Part shown: positions 18,918 to 28,343 of the stretch, in pieces | Layout of the letters: the number at the start of each line of letters is the position of its first letter | How positions within the stretch are numbered: position 1 is the stretch's first letter | NCBI GenBank assembly: GCA_937959395.1 | Contig: CALGLR010000033.1 | Location: 1 to 51,884 of the forward strand | Direction: 5' to 3' | Origin: an uncultured Flavobacteriaceae bacterium | GTDB taxonomy: Bacteria > Bacteroidota > Bacteroidia > Flavobacteriales > Flavobacteriaceae | DNA length: 51,884 nt | The notes under the pieces: model-generated | The model's input: the letters and a program-made list of their open reading frames with translations, nothing else | The model's database searches: none | What the model was told of the DNA's origin: nothing | Program-made: the position numbers and the translations under genes

Positions 18918-20819
18918 ATGATTCATAAAACTTTTACTAGAGTACGTTTATTTTTAAGAGTTACATTGTTTTTTTGTTTCTTAACTTTAAGCTGTGCAGC
19001 ACAATCCAATTTAACATCTAATTTAGAAATAGAACCTACTTTTTCCGAAAGTTCTAAAATAATTCAATTAGAAGAACGCTCGCGAAGAAAATTTGATAAC
19101 GCTGTTATTGCAGACTTAGACCAGGATGGTTATTTAGATTTACTACTTACAGAACATGCACGTCAAGTAGAATTATTTTGGAATAATAATGGCACTTTTG
19201 TTAAAGGAAAACCTTTTATTTTTGGCGACACACATGGCATTGCAGTTGGAGATTATGATTTTAACGGGCGCATTGAAATTTTAGTACAACCAGGCGGAGG
19301 AGATGGAAAAAATCCTAGACGTGTAGGTTATTATCAAGTTAACCGCGATAGAACTATTGTAAAAGGTGGCGATTTTAGCCACTTTGAAGGCAGCCGTGGT
19401 CGAGCCGTAAAACTTATTGATATAGACCATAATGGTTCATTAGATTTGTTAACATCGGCATTTCCAGCACTAAAAGCATTAGATAAAGGGAATGCGATAT
19501 ATAAAAGAGATAAAAAATTAGCATTTAAGTTTCAAAATTATTTACCCCATGCAGACCGTATGGGAATGCGTACGTCTTTAACCGATTTTAACAATGATAA
19601 CATTACAGATATTCTATTTCATGGTGGCAAAAAACTAGTTGCCATTCAAGGAAAAAAAGACGGTACTTTTATTGATGTAACAGATGCTGTTTTTGGAAAT
19701 ATTTCAAAATTGAATCAAGTGAATAGCATTTCTGAAATAGATTTTGATAACGATGGTGATTTCGATTTATTCTTAACACGCTCTAAACTTCCTTTTCCTT
19801 CTGAAAGTGATTATGATGAAGATAATAAAAGATTCTATTTTTTTGCCAGAAGAAAACCTTTCAATTTGACTCTTAAAGTCCAGGGCGACTTAAAAGTTGA
19901 AAACCTTCAAATGGCATTCCCAAACTTCGATATTAATATTGGAGCTAAAAAACAGTTATGGAAACGTAAAACAGATAGACATGGAAATCAAGATTTTATA
20001 TTAAAACCAGAAAAATCGAAAGGTTTTCCTGAAGACTTCTCAAAAAAAGGCCTATATATTGGGTATTTAGGTGATGGTAATTGGCGAATAGCTGGTCATA
20101 CCAATTCGCCAACTACAGCGGTTATTCATAACGTAGTGGAAAAACCAGAAACTATCGAACTCAAAGAAATGCCTGCCAAATTACTCGAAAACCGAGAAGG
20201 TAAATTCATAGAAGTAACTGCAAATTATGGCATTGACATAAAAGAACAAACGAGTAGCTCTGCAATTGGTGATTACAATAATGATGGCTGGGCAGATATT
20301 TTTGTCATACGCTTCGGAAATTCAGCAAAAGAAACCAAACAGATTTTATATCTCAATCAAAACGGAAAAACTTTCACACGCTCTAATTCTCATGGTATTA
20401 TCTCTAAAGAACTAGGTGCAACAGGTATGGGGGCTGATGCTTTTGATTACGATAAAGATGGTGATTTAGATCTCGTTTACGCCAACGAACGCGGGAGATG
20501 GCATTTGTTTACAAACAACAGCAAAATAAATGTCAATAAATTTATTGAAGTTAATGTGGGCTATTCTCCATCTGGTAAAGCAACTGCGATGGGAGCTATT
20601 TTAACGTTCAATGCTTGCGGAAACATATATAAACGTAGAGTTGGTCAAACTTCATCTTCTTATTCTCATAGCTTAAACACCTATTTACATATAGGTTTAG
20701 GATCATGCGAAGCTATTGAAAATGCAACAGTAACTTGGAGTAATGGCGAGACTATAAAATTAAATATTGATCGTTTAAATAAATTTTATACCGTTGGAAG
20801 ATCTGATCTAAAAAATTAA
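18918..20819 (+). CDS. FG-GAP/VCBS-repeat lipoprotein with ASPIC/UnbV C-terminus, paralogue
   Basis: 633 aa from the ATG at 18918; the frame is open from 18888 but that start overlaps the sulfatase and spoils the signal. Lipobox LTLSC (Cys27 from this start) predicts a lipoprotein, whereas the paralogue at 12604 has an ordinary signal peptide. Calcium-loop repeats: DLDQDGYLDLLL, DYDFNGRIEILV, DIDHNGSLDLL, DFNNDNITDILF, DFDNDGDFDLFL, DYNNDGWADIFV, DYDKDGDLDLVY. The UnbV-like end has FNACGNIYKRRVGQTSSSYSH and VTWSNGE. Both copies also share the middle block around KKGLYIGYLGDGNWRIAGH, which is not part of any repeat I recognise. Function unknown; perhaps surface glycan capture. Confidence 0.85.
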   Translation: MIHKTFTRVRLFLRVTLFFCFLTLSCAAQSNLTSNLEIEPTFSESSKIIQLEERSRRKFDNAVIADLDQDGYLDLLLTEHARQVELFWNNNGTFVKGKPFIFGDTHGIAVGDYDFNGRIEILVQPGGGDGKNPRRVGYYQVNRDRTIVKGGDFSHFEGSRGRAVKLIDIDHNGSLDLLTSAFPALKALDKGNAIYKRDKKLAFKFQNYLPHADRMGMRTSLTDFNNDNITDILFHGGKKLVAIQGKKDGTFIDVTDAVFGNISKLNQVNSISEIDFDNDGDFDLFLTRSKLPFPSESDYDEDNKRFYFFARRKPFNLTLKVQGDLKVENLQMAFPNFDINIGAKKQLWKRKTDRHGNQDFILKPEKSKGFPEDFSKKGLYIGYLGDGNWRIAGHTNSPTTAVIHNVVEKPETIELKEMPAKLLENREGKFIEVTANYGIDIKEQTSSSAIGDYNNDGWADIFVIRFGNSAKETKQILYLNQNGKTFTRSNSHGIISKELGATGMGADAFDYDKDGDLDLVYANERGRWHLFTNNSKINVNKFIEVNVGYSPSGKATAMGAILTFNACGNIYKRRVGQTSSSYSHSLNTYLHIGLGSCEAIENATVTWSNGETIKLNIDRLNKFYTVGRSDLKN

Positions 20820-20825
20820 AACCAA

Positions 20826-22286
20826 ATGATTAACGCTTATTTCATAAAATTAAATTTAGGCCTCTTACTTTTAATATTAAGTACAAACTGTTCTGCTCAA
20901 GAGCATACGGTTTCGGTTAAAAAAAATTATAAAGATTGGAATTGGGAGAATGTACATGTTGCAAAAAATAAATATATAAGTCTCGCTGTTGTTCCTGATG
21001 CCGCAGGAAGAATTTTAGAATATAATTTAGGTGAAGTCCCTTCGCTTTGGATAAACGATGAATTAAAAGGAAAAACATTCCCTGCGACTGATGAAGTAAA
21101 ACAAAACGAATGGCGAAATTTTGGCGGGTATCGATTAGTACCTCTTCCTTTTGAAAATTGTTCGGTAGATAAAGATGGAAACAGAGGAAAACGTTGGCCT
21201 CCTCCTGCAATTATAGGGGATGCTAAATATGAAGTTACAAAAGGCAAAAATGATTTAGGTTTTGAAACCATAGAAGTCAAATCTGGTATTCAACCCTTAC
21301 CTGTACCAAAGTTTTTTAAAAATCAAGGCTTTGTTCATCCAAATAAAGTTGAAGAACAATTACAATATTCAAGGACGCTTTATATTGAACCTAATAGCAG
21401 TTTGGTGTTTATAGACCATAAATTAAAAAATGTTGGTGTTTCTAACGTAAAACGCGGGCTCAAAATTTCAAGTCAGCATGTATCTGAAACGACTAAAGGC
21501 TTGCACGACGGCAAAAACTATGTCGCTTATGTTCCTTTTGATAAAAATTTAAAATTACCAAACGGTAAACAGTTTGAAATTACTACAAATGCAGATCAAC
21601 GTTGGAGGTATCTTAATCGAAACCGTTTTAAATTAGATAAAAAAAATCCAGAACATATAGAGAAATACTATAATCATGGCACCAATTGGAATGGTGAAGT
21701 TGCTCCAGGAATCTACGAAGTCGCTTATGATTATAATCAAATGGCAGGCATACACATGATAGCTTCAGACTCTTGGTTATGTTATGTTAACAAAAAAACC
21801 AATACTGCTTTTGCAAAAATTATGGAACCTTATAATTCAAAACTAGAATACGATCATGGCCTAAACAATGCTATATTTTGCAGTGGTTTATCTGAAGGTT
21901 ATATAGAAACTGAAGTACAAACACCGTTATATGATTTGGCACCAAATAAAAGTTTTAATTACAGAGAAATACATGGTGCTGCACAAATTGAAAACTCACC
22001 TATCCTAGCAGTAAAATTAGCAGGGATTACAACAAGAAAAATGACCTTTACTAATTCTGAAAAATTTATTGAAGGTACTTATGGTGTTTTTAAAGAAGGA
22101 ACTGCAGTATTGGAATTTAAAAAAAACGATAAAATTTTAAAAACTCAAAAGCTAGGCTTCGTTAATCCTTTAAATGTTTTTAAAGTAAATGTTGCAGTAG
22201 ATAAACCTAAAAATTTTGATACCATTCAAATTGTAATAATAAGCTCAAATACTAATAAAACTGTTTTAGACCACTTAAATTTCTAA
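20826..22286 (+). CDS. Galactose-mutarotase-fold (DUF4380-like) lipoprotein, function unknown
   Basis: 486 aa. Signal ends STNCSAQ with lipobox TNC (Cys22). The opening ISLAVVPDAAGRILEYNLG resembles the start of aldose-epimerase/mutarotase-like supersandwich folds and DUF4380 proteins, where this region lines a sugar site. Later parts: FGGYRLVPLPFENC, a conserved-looking GTNWNGEVAPGIYEVAYDYN, and FCSGLSEGYIETEVQTP. No glycosidase motif is evident. It lies 6 nt after the FG-GAP gene and 6 nt before the GH42-like gene, so the three are surely cotranscribed. It may bind or epimerise a sugar released by its neighbours, but this is a guess; the fold assignment is also by eye. Confidence 0.6.
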   Translation: MINAYFIKLNLGLLLLILSTNCSAQEHTVSVKKNYKDWNWENVHVAKNKYISLAVVPDAAGRILEYNLGEVPSLWINDELKGKTFPATDEVKQNEWRNFGGYRLVPLPFENCSVDKDGNRGKRWPPPAIIGDAKYEVTKGKNDLGFETIEVKSGIQPLPVPKFFKNQGFVHPNKVEEQLQYSRTLYIEPNSSLVFIDHKLKNVGVSNVKRGLKISSQHVSETTKGLHDGKNYVAYVPFDKNLKLPNGKQFEITTNADQRWRYLNRNRFKLDKKNPEHIEKYYNHGTNWNGEVAPGIYEVAYDYNQMAGIHMIASDSWLCYVNKKTNTAFAKIMEPYNSKLEYDHGLNNAIFCSGLSEGYIETEVQTPLYDLAPNKSFNYREIHGAAQIENSPILAVKLAGITTRKMTFTNSEKFIEGTYGVFKEGTAVLEFKKNDKILKTQKLGFVNPLNVFKVNVAVDKPKNFDTIQIVIISSNTNKTVLDHLNF

Positions 22287-22292
22287 TAAAGA

Positions 22293-24572
22293 ATGAAAAC
22301 TAAATCTTTATATATTGTAATTTTAATTTTCATATCCTCATTTACAACTGCAACATCACAGTCATTAGATGCTATTGCTAAAAACAAGATTATTAAACTA
22401 AAAAAGGTTATTAAAAACTTAAGAAAAAAGAATATTGAAACTTCTAAAGAAGAATTAGCAATAACAACTGCTGAAATATTCCTAGAGTTTGCTAATTGGG
22501 ATGAAAAAAATCTAGATGAAAACGCGCGAATGTATAAAATCGAGCACTTTTATAGAAAAGATGCCGAAAAAACGGCAAAAAATTTAGCTGAATTTGAACG
22601 AAAAGAAGTCATCCTACTTCTTGATGAAACTATTGCAGATGCTACCAAATTATTAAATGGGGATTATAAGAGAACACCCTATGTTAGACCAGATTGGTCA
22701 AAATTAAAAGTGGTAGATAGTCGTATATTAAATGGTGACAAGCCCGTATTTTTATCTGATTATACTTGGAGACCACGAACAAAAAAACTGAACACGTATT
22801 TTGGTGATTTAAATAACTTCTATATAGATCCTATTCAATTAAAAAATAAATCAGGAAAACTCGATGAGAATGTTAAAAAGAAATTACTAAATAATCAATC
22901 TGATAATGCAGGTTTTGTATTTATAGGGCACAACGCACCAGAATGGACAGCAGAAACCTATGGGGAAAATTTTAATAAAATAAAAGGGAAACCATTTACG
23001 CGTTATGACATAGATAATCCTGGAGCCAAGGAAATGCTTTCTCACCTATTTAAATCGATTGTACCAGATTTAGCAGGAACAAAATACACACAATTGGGCT
23101 ATTTGCTAACTAACGAGCCACGTTGGACAAATCATACCGATGGGCAACAATTTGTTTACTTTAGAGCAGATGTTTCTAATTATACGATTGAAAAATTCAA
23201 AAAATGGCTTCAAAAAAGACATCGAACAATTGAGAATTTAAATACCCTTTGGAGTACTAATCTCAAAGATTTTAACGCTGTTAACTCTACCCTTCCAGTA
23301 GATTTAAAAGAGCGAGGTACTGCAAAATGGTATGATTGGACCACTTTTAACCACGAACGCGTTACAGACTGGTTTATTTTTATGAAAGCCGAAATTCGCA
23401 AATACGATCCAAACGCAAAAGTACACTTAAAAATAATGCCTTCTATTTTTACAAATAATGATGCAGATTCTGGAATCGATTTTGAAGTATTAACGGAGTT
23501 AAGCGAAATTAACGGTAATGATATTGCTTCTCATTATAACAATACAAAAAAAACACCTGAGGATTGGCAAAAAAATTATGCATGGGGATGGAGAGAACTT
23601 TATATGGGTTACGATTTTTTAAAGTCTGTACAGCCAAAACAAATTAATTTCAATTCTGAAAGTCACTTGCTAAGCGCAAGTCACGTTAGAGATTTGTATA
23701 TGAATCCAAAATATGCGAGAGCGACTTATTGGGCAGCACATACATTAGGTTTAAATGCGACACAAACCTGGTATTGGCCAAGAAGAGTAGACGGATCATT
23801 AAAAGCGAAAACTGGAAAAGGATACCCTGGCTCAAATAATCAACAACCCCGAGTAACGTTTGAATTAGAAAATGCGCTTTTAGATTTGAATCGTTTCTCT
23901 GAAGACATTACCACTATTCAAAATCAACGCAAACCAATTCGTATTTTCTATTCTAAAACAAGTGCGACTCAAAAGTCAACCTATATGGACGATTTATTTG
24001 AGTTATACGAAGGTCTAAATTTTGAAGGATTACCTCTAGGTTTCGCCACTCAAAATATAATTAAAAGAATTGATAATTCTGAATGGGATCTTATTTTAAT
24101 TCATAAAACGGAACAGGTTACCAAAAAGGAATTAAAATCCCTTCAACAGTATTTAGATGATGGCGGAACGATTATTTTAGATAAATTTAGCTTGAAAAAT
24201 GATGAGTATAACAGGTCTCTTTCAAGTTTAAAAGAAAGTAAAGGTCAATTAATAACTACATCATCTCTATCTGAAATGAAAGAAAAAGCACTTTCAATTA
24301 CAGAAAACAAAAATACATTACCGGCTATTGAAGTAATTGAAAACAATGGAAATACGTCTAAAAAATGTATATGGAGAGTGGTAAAAAACAACGAAGGACA
24401 ACTCATATTTTCAATCATAAATGTTGGAAAAGAAAATGTAGAATTAATTATAAGAGACAAAAAAACGAATCTTGTTTTAAAATTTAAGAATAAAATAAAT
24501 AATACATCAATAAATAGTAATCTTAAAATGCAGCCTTATGAGGTTTTATTTATAGAAGAACTAAAAAAATAA
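22293..24572 (+). CDS. GH42-like (possibly GH167-like) beta-galactosidase, periplasmic
   Basis: 759 aa with a cleavable signal peptide (ends TATSQS). An N-terminal helical extension (~25-125) precedes a TIM barrel. The likely catalytic pair of clan GH-A is E275 in LLTNEPRW (acid/base, preceded by Asn) and E456 in INFNSESHLL (nucleophile). RYDIDNPGAKEM and FRADVSNYTIEKFKKWLQ are typical of GH42-type barrels. The C-terminal part (~560-660, RIFYSKTSATQKSTY, DLILIHKTEQVT, DDGGTIILDK) resembles the trimerisation/GATase-like domain of GH42, followed by a short beta-sandwich. In carrageenan loci, related exo-enzymes remove beta-linked units after desulfation. Family placement between GH42 and GH167 needs a profile search. 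Confidence 0.78.
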   Translation: MKTKSLYIVILIFISSFTTATSQSLDAIAKNKIIKLKKVIKNLRKKNIETSKEELAITTAEIFLEFANWDEKNLDENARMYKIEHFYRKDAEKTAKNLAEFERKEVILLLDETIADATKLLNGDYKRTPYVRPDWSKLKVVDSRILNGDKPVFLSDYTWRPRTKKLNTYFGDLNNFYIDPIQLKNKSGKLDENVKKKLLNNQSDNAGFVFIGHNAPEWTAETYGENFNKIKGKPFTRYDIDNPGAKEMLSHLFKSIVPDLAGTKYTQLGYLLTNEPRWTNHTDGQQFVYFRADVSNYTIEKFKKWLQKRHRTIENLNTLWSTNLKDFNAVNSTLPVDLKERGTAKWYDWTTFNHERVTDWFIFMKAEIRKYDPNAKVHLKIMPSIFTNNDADSGIDFEVLTELSEINGNDIASHYNNTKKTPEDWQKNYAWGWRELYMGYDFLKSVQPKQINFNSESHLLSASHVRDLYMNPKYARATYWAAHTLGLNATQTWYWPRRVDGSLKAKTGKGYPGSNNQQPRVTFELENALLDLNRFSEDITTIQNQRKPIRIFYSKTSATQKSTYMDDLFELYEGLNFEGLPLGFATQNIIKRIDNSEWDLILIHKTEQVTKKELKSLQQYLDDGGTIILDKFSLKNDEYNRSLSSLKESKGQLITTSSLSEMKEKALSITENKNTLPAIEVIENNGNTSKKCIWRVVKNNEGQLIFSIINVGKENVELIIRDKKTNLVLKFKNKINNTSINSNLKMQPYEVLFIEELKK

Positions 24573-24596
24573 ATACAAATCTTTAATTACTAAATA

Positions 24597-26105
24597 ATGA
24601 CTATTTCAAAAAAAATAATTGCCGTATGTTGTATTGTAACACATTTAGCGACAAGTTGTAGTGCGAATAAAAAAAGTTCTAATGATACGTTAAATTCAAT
24701 AAAACAAACAACTACTAAAGTAGTTAAAACACCTAAACGACCTAATATCATTATGATCTTATGTGATGATTTAGGATACTCAGACGTTGGTTTTAATGGT
24801 TCAAAAGATATTAAAACACCTGCTTTAGATGCCTTAGCAAATACAGGAACTAAATTTACTTCAGCTTACGTTCCGCATCCTTTTTGTGGACCAAGTCGTG
24901 CAGGAATTATGACAGGACGCTATGCGCATACTATAGGAGCACAATTTAATCTTCCGCCAAATAGCGAAACTATAGGTGAAGGAATTGATGTTAACGAAAA
25001 ATTTATGAGTAAAATGCTTCAAGAATCGGGTTATAAAACTGGACTTGTTGGAAAATGGCATCTTGGCGCCAACGCAAAATTTCATCCCAATAAAAGAGGT
25101 TTCGATTACTTTTATGGATTTTTAGGTGGCGGACATGAGTACCATCCTAAAATCTATAAACAAAAATATAAAGCTGCTGAAAAAAAAGGGCAGAAAATTA
25201 TTTTCGATTATTTAAAACCATTAGAAGAGAATGGAACAAACGTCACTAATGATACCGAGTATTTAACAGATGTCTTATCTAACCAAGGTGTGCATTTTAT
25301 AGAAGAATCTTCCAAAAAAGAAGATCCATTTTTTTTATTCATGTCTTATAACGCTCCACATACACCATTGGAAGCTAAGAAAGAAGATATGGAAGTGTTT
25401 TCAAGTATTAAAGATAAAAATCGCCGTACTTATGCCGCTATGGTTTATGCTGTAGATAGAGGCGTAAGTAAAATCGTTAAAAGTTTAAAAACGACAGGTG
25501 AGTATGACAATACCTTAATTATTTTTTATAGTGATAATGGAGGACGACCAGATAAAGGCGCTAATAACTTTCCTCTAAAGGGTCGTAAAGGAAGTGTTTA
25601 CGAAGGTGGTTACCGAGTTCCAATGTTTTTTCATTGGCCAAATATTGTACCATCAGGTATGATTTACGATAAACCAATTTCGGCCTTAGACCTCTACCCA
25701 ACTTTTTCGAAATTAGCAGAGGCTAAATTACCTGATAGTAAAATATTAGACGGGAAGGACATGTGGACTAATTTTATGGAAAATAAAGAAGTACATGTAA
25801 ATGACAACATTTTTACTATGAGACACAGAAATGGCTTTAGTGATGTTGGTGTAAGGAATGGTAAATGGAAAGCGGTGAAAGCGTTTAAGGAAAAATGGAA
25901 ATTATTTGATATAGAAAAAGACATTGCAGAGTCTAAAGATATAAGCTCTAAACATCCAAACGTACTTAAAAAATTAGTTGAGGATGCTAAGGTTTGGAGT
26001 AAATCACACATACAACCAAGATGGTGGCATAATGAAAAAACTGGCGAAGAATGGAAAGCAGACGGCATGCCTCATTTTGATCAGGCTTTTAATCTTGAAA
26101 ATTGA
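24597..26105 (+). CDS. S1-family formylglycine-dependent sulfatase, lipoprotein
   Basis: 502 aa. Lipobox ATSC (Cys21), then a low-complexity Lys/Thr/Ser linker to residue ~48. Metal-binding D57-D58 (LCDDLGYSDVGF), sulfatase motif C97-G-P-S-R-AGIMTGRY, GKWHLGANAKFHPNKRGFDYFYG and YSDNGG complete the active site. Closer to the sulfatase at 6158 (same CGPSR motif and same [16 protein letters not shown] block) than to the CSPSR enzyme at 17243. It is the last gene of the locus; the next gene is convergent. It needs a maturase encoded elsewhere. Expected role: removing sulfate from a galactan oligosaccharide, at a position I cannot tell. Confidence 0.92.
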   Translation: MTISKKIIAVCCIVTHLATSCSANKKSSNDTLNSIKQTTTKVVKTPKRPNIIMILCDDLGYSDVGFNGSKDIKTPALDALANTGTKFTSAYVPHPFCGPSRAGIMTGRYAHTIGAQFNLPPNSETIGEGIDVNEKFMSKMLQESGYKTGLVGKWHLGANAKFHPNKRGFDYFYGFLGGGHEYHPKIYKQKYKAAEKKGQKIIFDYLKPLEENGTNVTNDTEYLTDVLSNQGVHFIEESSKKEDPFFLFMSYNAPHTPLEAKKEDMEVFSSIKDKNRRTYAAMVYAVDRGVSKIVKSLKTTGEYDNTLIIFYSDNGGRPDKGANNFPLKGRKGSVYEGGYRVPMFFHWPNIVPSGMIYDKPISALDLYPTFSKLAEAKLPDSKILDGKDMWTNFMENKEVHVNDNIFTMRHRNGFSDVGVRNGKWKAVKAFKEKWKLFDIEKDIAESKDISSKHPNVLKKLVEDAKVWSKSHIQPRWWHNEKTGEEWKADGMPHFDQAFNLEN

Positions 26106-26108
26106 ATT

Positions 26109-26178
26109 ATACCAAATGAATTTCAAAAATCATTGTTTTAAATTTGAATTATGTCTCATTTTAAAGCATAATTGGTAT
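26109..26178. repeat. Degenerate MITE-like element, family A, between convergent genes
   Basis: ATACCAA (26109-26115) and TTGGTAT (26172-26178) form short terminal inverted repeats bounded by TA. Read on the minus strand the right end TACCAATTATGCTTTAAAAT resembles the arm at 5746. Probably a decayed copy; it may also help end transcription of both the sulfatase and TolC genes. Confidence 0.4.
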
Positions 26179-26211
26179 TATTCCAGAGAATAAAATAATT
26201 ATGAGTTTTTA

Positions 26212-27630
26212 TTATAACACATTACCTCTATAAAATTCTAAAACCTTAACACGCAATAAATATTCATATTTAGCATTTGTTAAATTAGTTTTTGCATTTT
26301 CTAAGTTGTTTTTACTAGTAATATAAGACAAGAAATTAGAGGCTCCATTATTAAAACGTATTTCGTTTACACGAAAAGATTCTTGAAATGCTTCAACTTG
26401 TTTTAGTAAACTATTATGACGTTTAAAAGCATTTTGCATATCAAAATAGACTTGCTCAATAGCATTTTTAATTTGTTGTTCAGTTCGGTCTAATTCAACT
26501 AGAGATTCTTCCACTTTTATTTTCTCTAAAGCCACATTGTTTTTGGCCCTAAACCCATTAAACAATGGTATTTGTACTGATAAGCCTATAACTGTATTTA
26601 AATTATTATCAAATTGGTCTTCATAACCTATTGGCTTGCCTTCAAATTGAGTTTGATTCGTTTGCACAGGAATTTCTTGATTATTTACAATTACAAAATC
26701 TCCAGTTTCTACTAAACTTGTATTCGTTTCGGTAAAGGTTTCTGCGACACTAGAGTAATTTGTATTTAATTGTCCAAAAAATGAAACTTCTGGAGTGAAC
26801 TGTGCTTTTGCAACACTTACTCCTTTTTTAGAAGCTTCTAAACGTAATTCTCTAGCTTTAAATGTTGCCAAATTATTAAGTGCATCATTATAAACGGCTT
26901 CTGAAGATAATTTATACAATTCAAAGTCTAGCAAAATACCTTCAGTTTTAATATCAATATCAGAATCTAAATTTAATAATTGCATTAAACTTAATTTTGC
27001 GTTTTTCAAAGCACTTTCTGCCATTAAAATATTGGTTTCATCTATTGTTTTTTGTCCTTTTATATCAGCAAAATCGGCAGGATTACCAACTTCTTCATTA
27101 AATAAATTTTCTTGTCTTTTATATTGTTTTTCTGTTGTTCCTATTCTTTTTTTAGTCAATTCTAAAATAGCTCTTGCATTTAATACTTGTAAATAGGTTA
27201 ATGTAACATTTAACGCTAATGTTTGTTTAACGTCTTCGATTTCCATTTTTGAAGCTTTATTATTTAAACGTTGTTGTTTTATTGTATTTAAAAGCCTAAA
27301 CCCATTAAAAATAGTAGCATCTAAGTTTAAACGTGCGTTAGAAAAAGTTAATTCCTGATCAATAAAATCGTTAGTAAATGGATCGATACTTCGACCGTTA
27401 TTAACACCAATATTATAGTTTCCGTTTAAGCCTGGCAGTATATTCATTTTAGATTGTTGAAAATTGATTTTTGCTGTATTGGCTGATAACATTGATGCTT
27501 TTAAATCTAGATTATTTTCTAGAGCCAAAGCGATGCAGTCGTTCAAAGTGTAACTCTTAGGAGTTTCTTGAGAAAAAACTGCAGAGTAAAACAGACACAA
27601 TGATATATATAAAGTGATTTTTAAAGACAT
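26212..27630 (-). CDS. TolC-family outer-membrane efflux protein
   Basis: Outer-membrane channel of a tripartite exporter, 472 aa, with a signal peptide (ends VFSQ, residue ~20). YTLNDCIALALENNLDLKAS starts the first outer-membrane-efflux repeat, and the second starts near residue 235 (NALNNLATFKARELRLEAS). Long alpha-helical coiled segments and two beta regions (LTFSNARLNLDATIFNGF, GLSVQIPLFNGF) match the TolC layout. Last gene of the minus-strand set, 14 nt after the ABC ATPase; it should connect to the MacA-like adaptor at 37526-38776 and the FtsX permeases. Confidence 0.92.
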   Translation of the reverse strand: MSLKITLYISLCLFYSAVFSQETPKSYTLNDCIALALENNLDLKASMLSANTAKINFQQSKMNILPGLNGNYNIGVNNGRSIDPFTNDFIDQELTFSNARLNLDATIFNGFRLLNTIKQQRLNNKASKMEIEDVKQTLALNVTLTYLQVLNARAILELTKKRIGTTEKQYKRQENLFNEEVGNPADFADIKGQKTIDETNILMAESALKNAKLSLMQLLNLDSDIDIKTEGILLDFELYKLSSEAVYNDALNNLATFKARELRLEASKKGVSVAKAQFTPEVSFFGQLNTNYSSVAETFTETNTSLVETGDFVIVNNQEIPVQTNQTQFEGKPIGYEDQFDNNLNTVIGLSVQIPLFNGFRAKNNVALEKIKVEESLVELDRTEQQIKNAIEQVYFDMQNAFKRHNSLLKQVEAFQESFRVNEIRFNNGASNFLSYITSKNNLENAKTNLTNAKYEYLLRVKVLEFYRGNVL

Positions 27631-27644
27631 AATTTTTGTGATTA

Positions 27645-28310
27645 TTAAGACGCTATGGCACCATCTAAAAGGTTAATAGTTCTTGATCCATAACTGGCAT
27701 TAGTTTCAGAATGCGTTGCTTGTATAATAGTCACACCTTCACTATTTAATTGCTTAAATAGCTCCATAATTTCTTGACTTTGCTTAGAGTTTAAATTCCC
27801 TGTTGGCTCATCGGCTAAAATTAATTTTGGTTTACCTATTAAAGCTCTTGCAATACCTACCAATTGTTGTTGCCCACCACTTAATTGAGTTGGAAACAAA
27901 TCCTTTTTACCCACACTATTAAAACGATCTAAACTATCTGCTACTAATGCTTTTCGTTCTGAAGGTTTTACATCTTTATACAATAATGGCGTTTCTATGT
28001 TTTCATAAACCGTTAATTCATCAATTAAATGGTATGCTTGAAAAACAAACCCGATATATTCTTTGTACAATTTTGAACGATGCTTTTCTTTCATTGAATG
28101 TACCGACTCCTCTAAAAAAGTATAAGTCCCTTCTGTAAAATTATCTAACATTCCTATACAATTTAAAAGTGTCGATTTTCCAGAACCTGATGGTCCCATT
28201 AAAGAAATAAATTCACCTTCTTCAACATTCAAATTAATATTATCTAATAGTGTTATTTTCTTGCCTCCAGATTTTATAATCTTTGAAGCATTATTCAGTT
28301 TTAAAATCAT
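27645..28310 (-). CDS. ABC transporter ATP-binding protein (MacB/LolD type)
   Basis: 221-aa nucleotide-binding subunit. Walker A GPSGSGKS at 39-46, Q-loop region VFQAYHL, signature LSGGQQQLVGIARAL, Walker B LILADEPTGNL, switch His in QATHSE. The signature reads QQQL where most members have QQQR, and the Asp after GNL is replaced (GNLNSK). These are small departures that the paralogue at 36836 does not show. It should power one or more of the FtsX-type permeases in the same cluster. Two ATPases for three permeases suggests subunit sharing. Confidence 0.92.
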   Translation of the reverse strand: MILKLNNASKIIKSGGKKITLLDNINLNVEEGEFISLMGPSGSGKSTLLNCIGMLDNFTEGTYTFLEESVHSMKEKHRSKLYKEYIGFVFQAYHLIDELTVYENIETPLLYKDVKPSERKALVADSLDRFNSVGKKDLFPTQLSGGQQQLVGIARALIGKPKLILADEPTGNLNSKQSQEIMELFKQLNSEGVTIIQATHSETNASYGSRTINLLDGAIAS

Positions 28311-28343
28311 AATAATTCGTTTTTTGATGATTGATGTGTTTCG

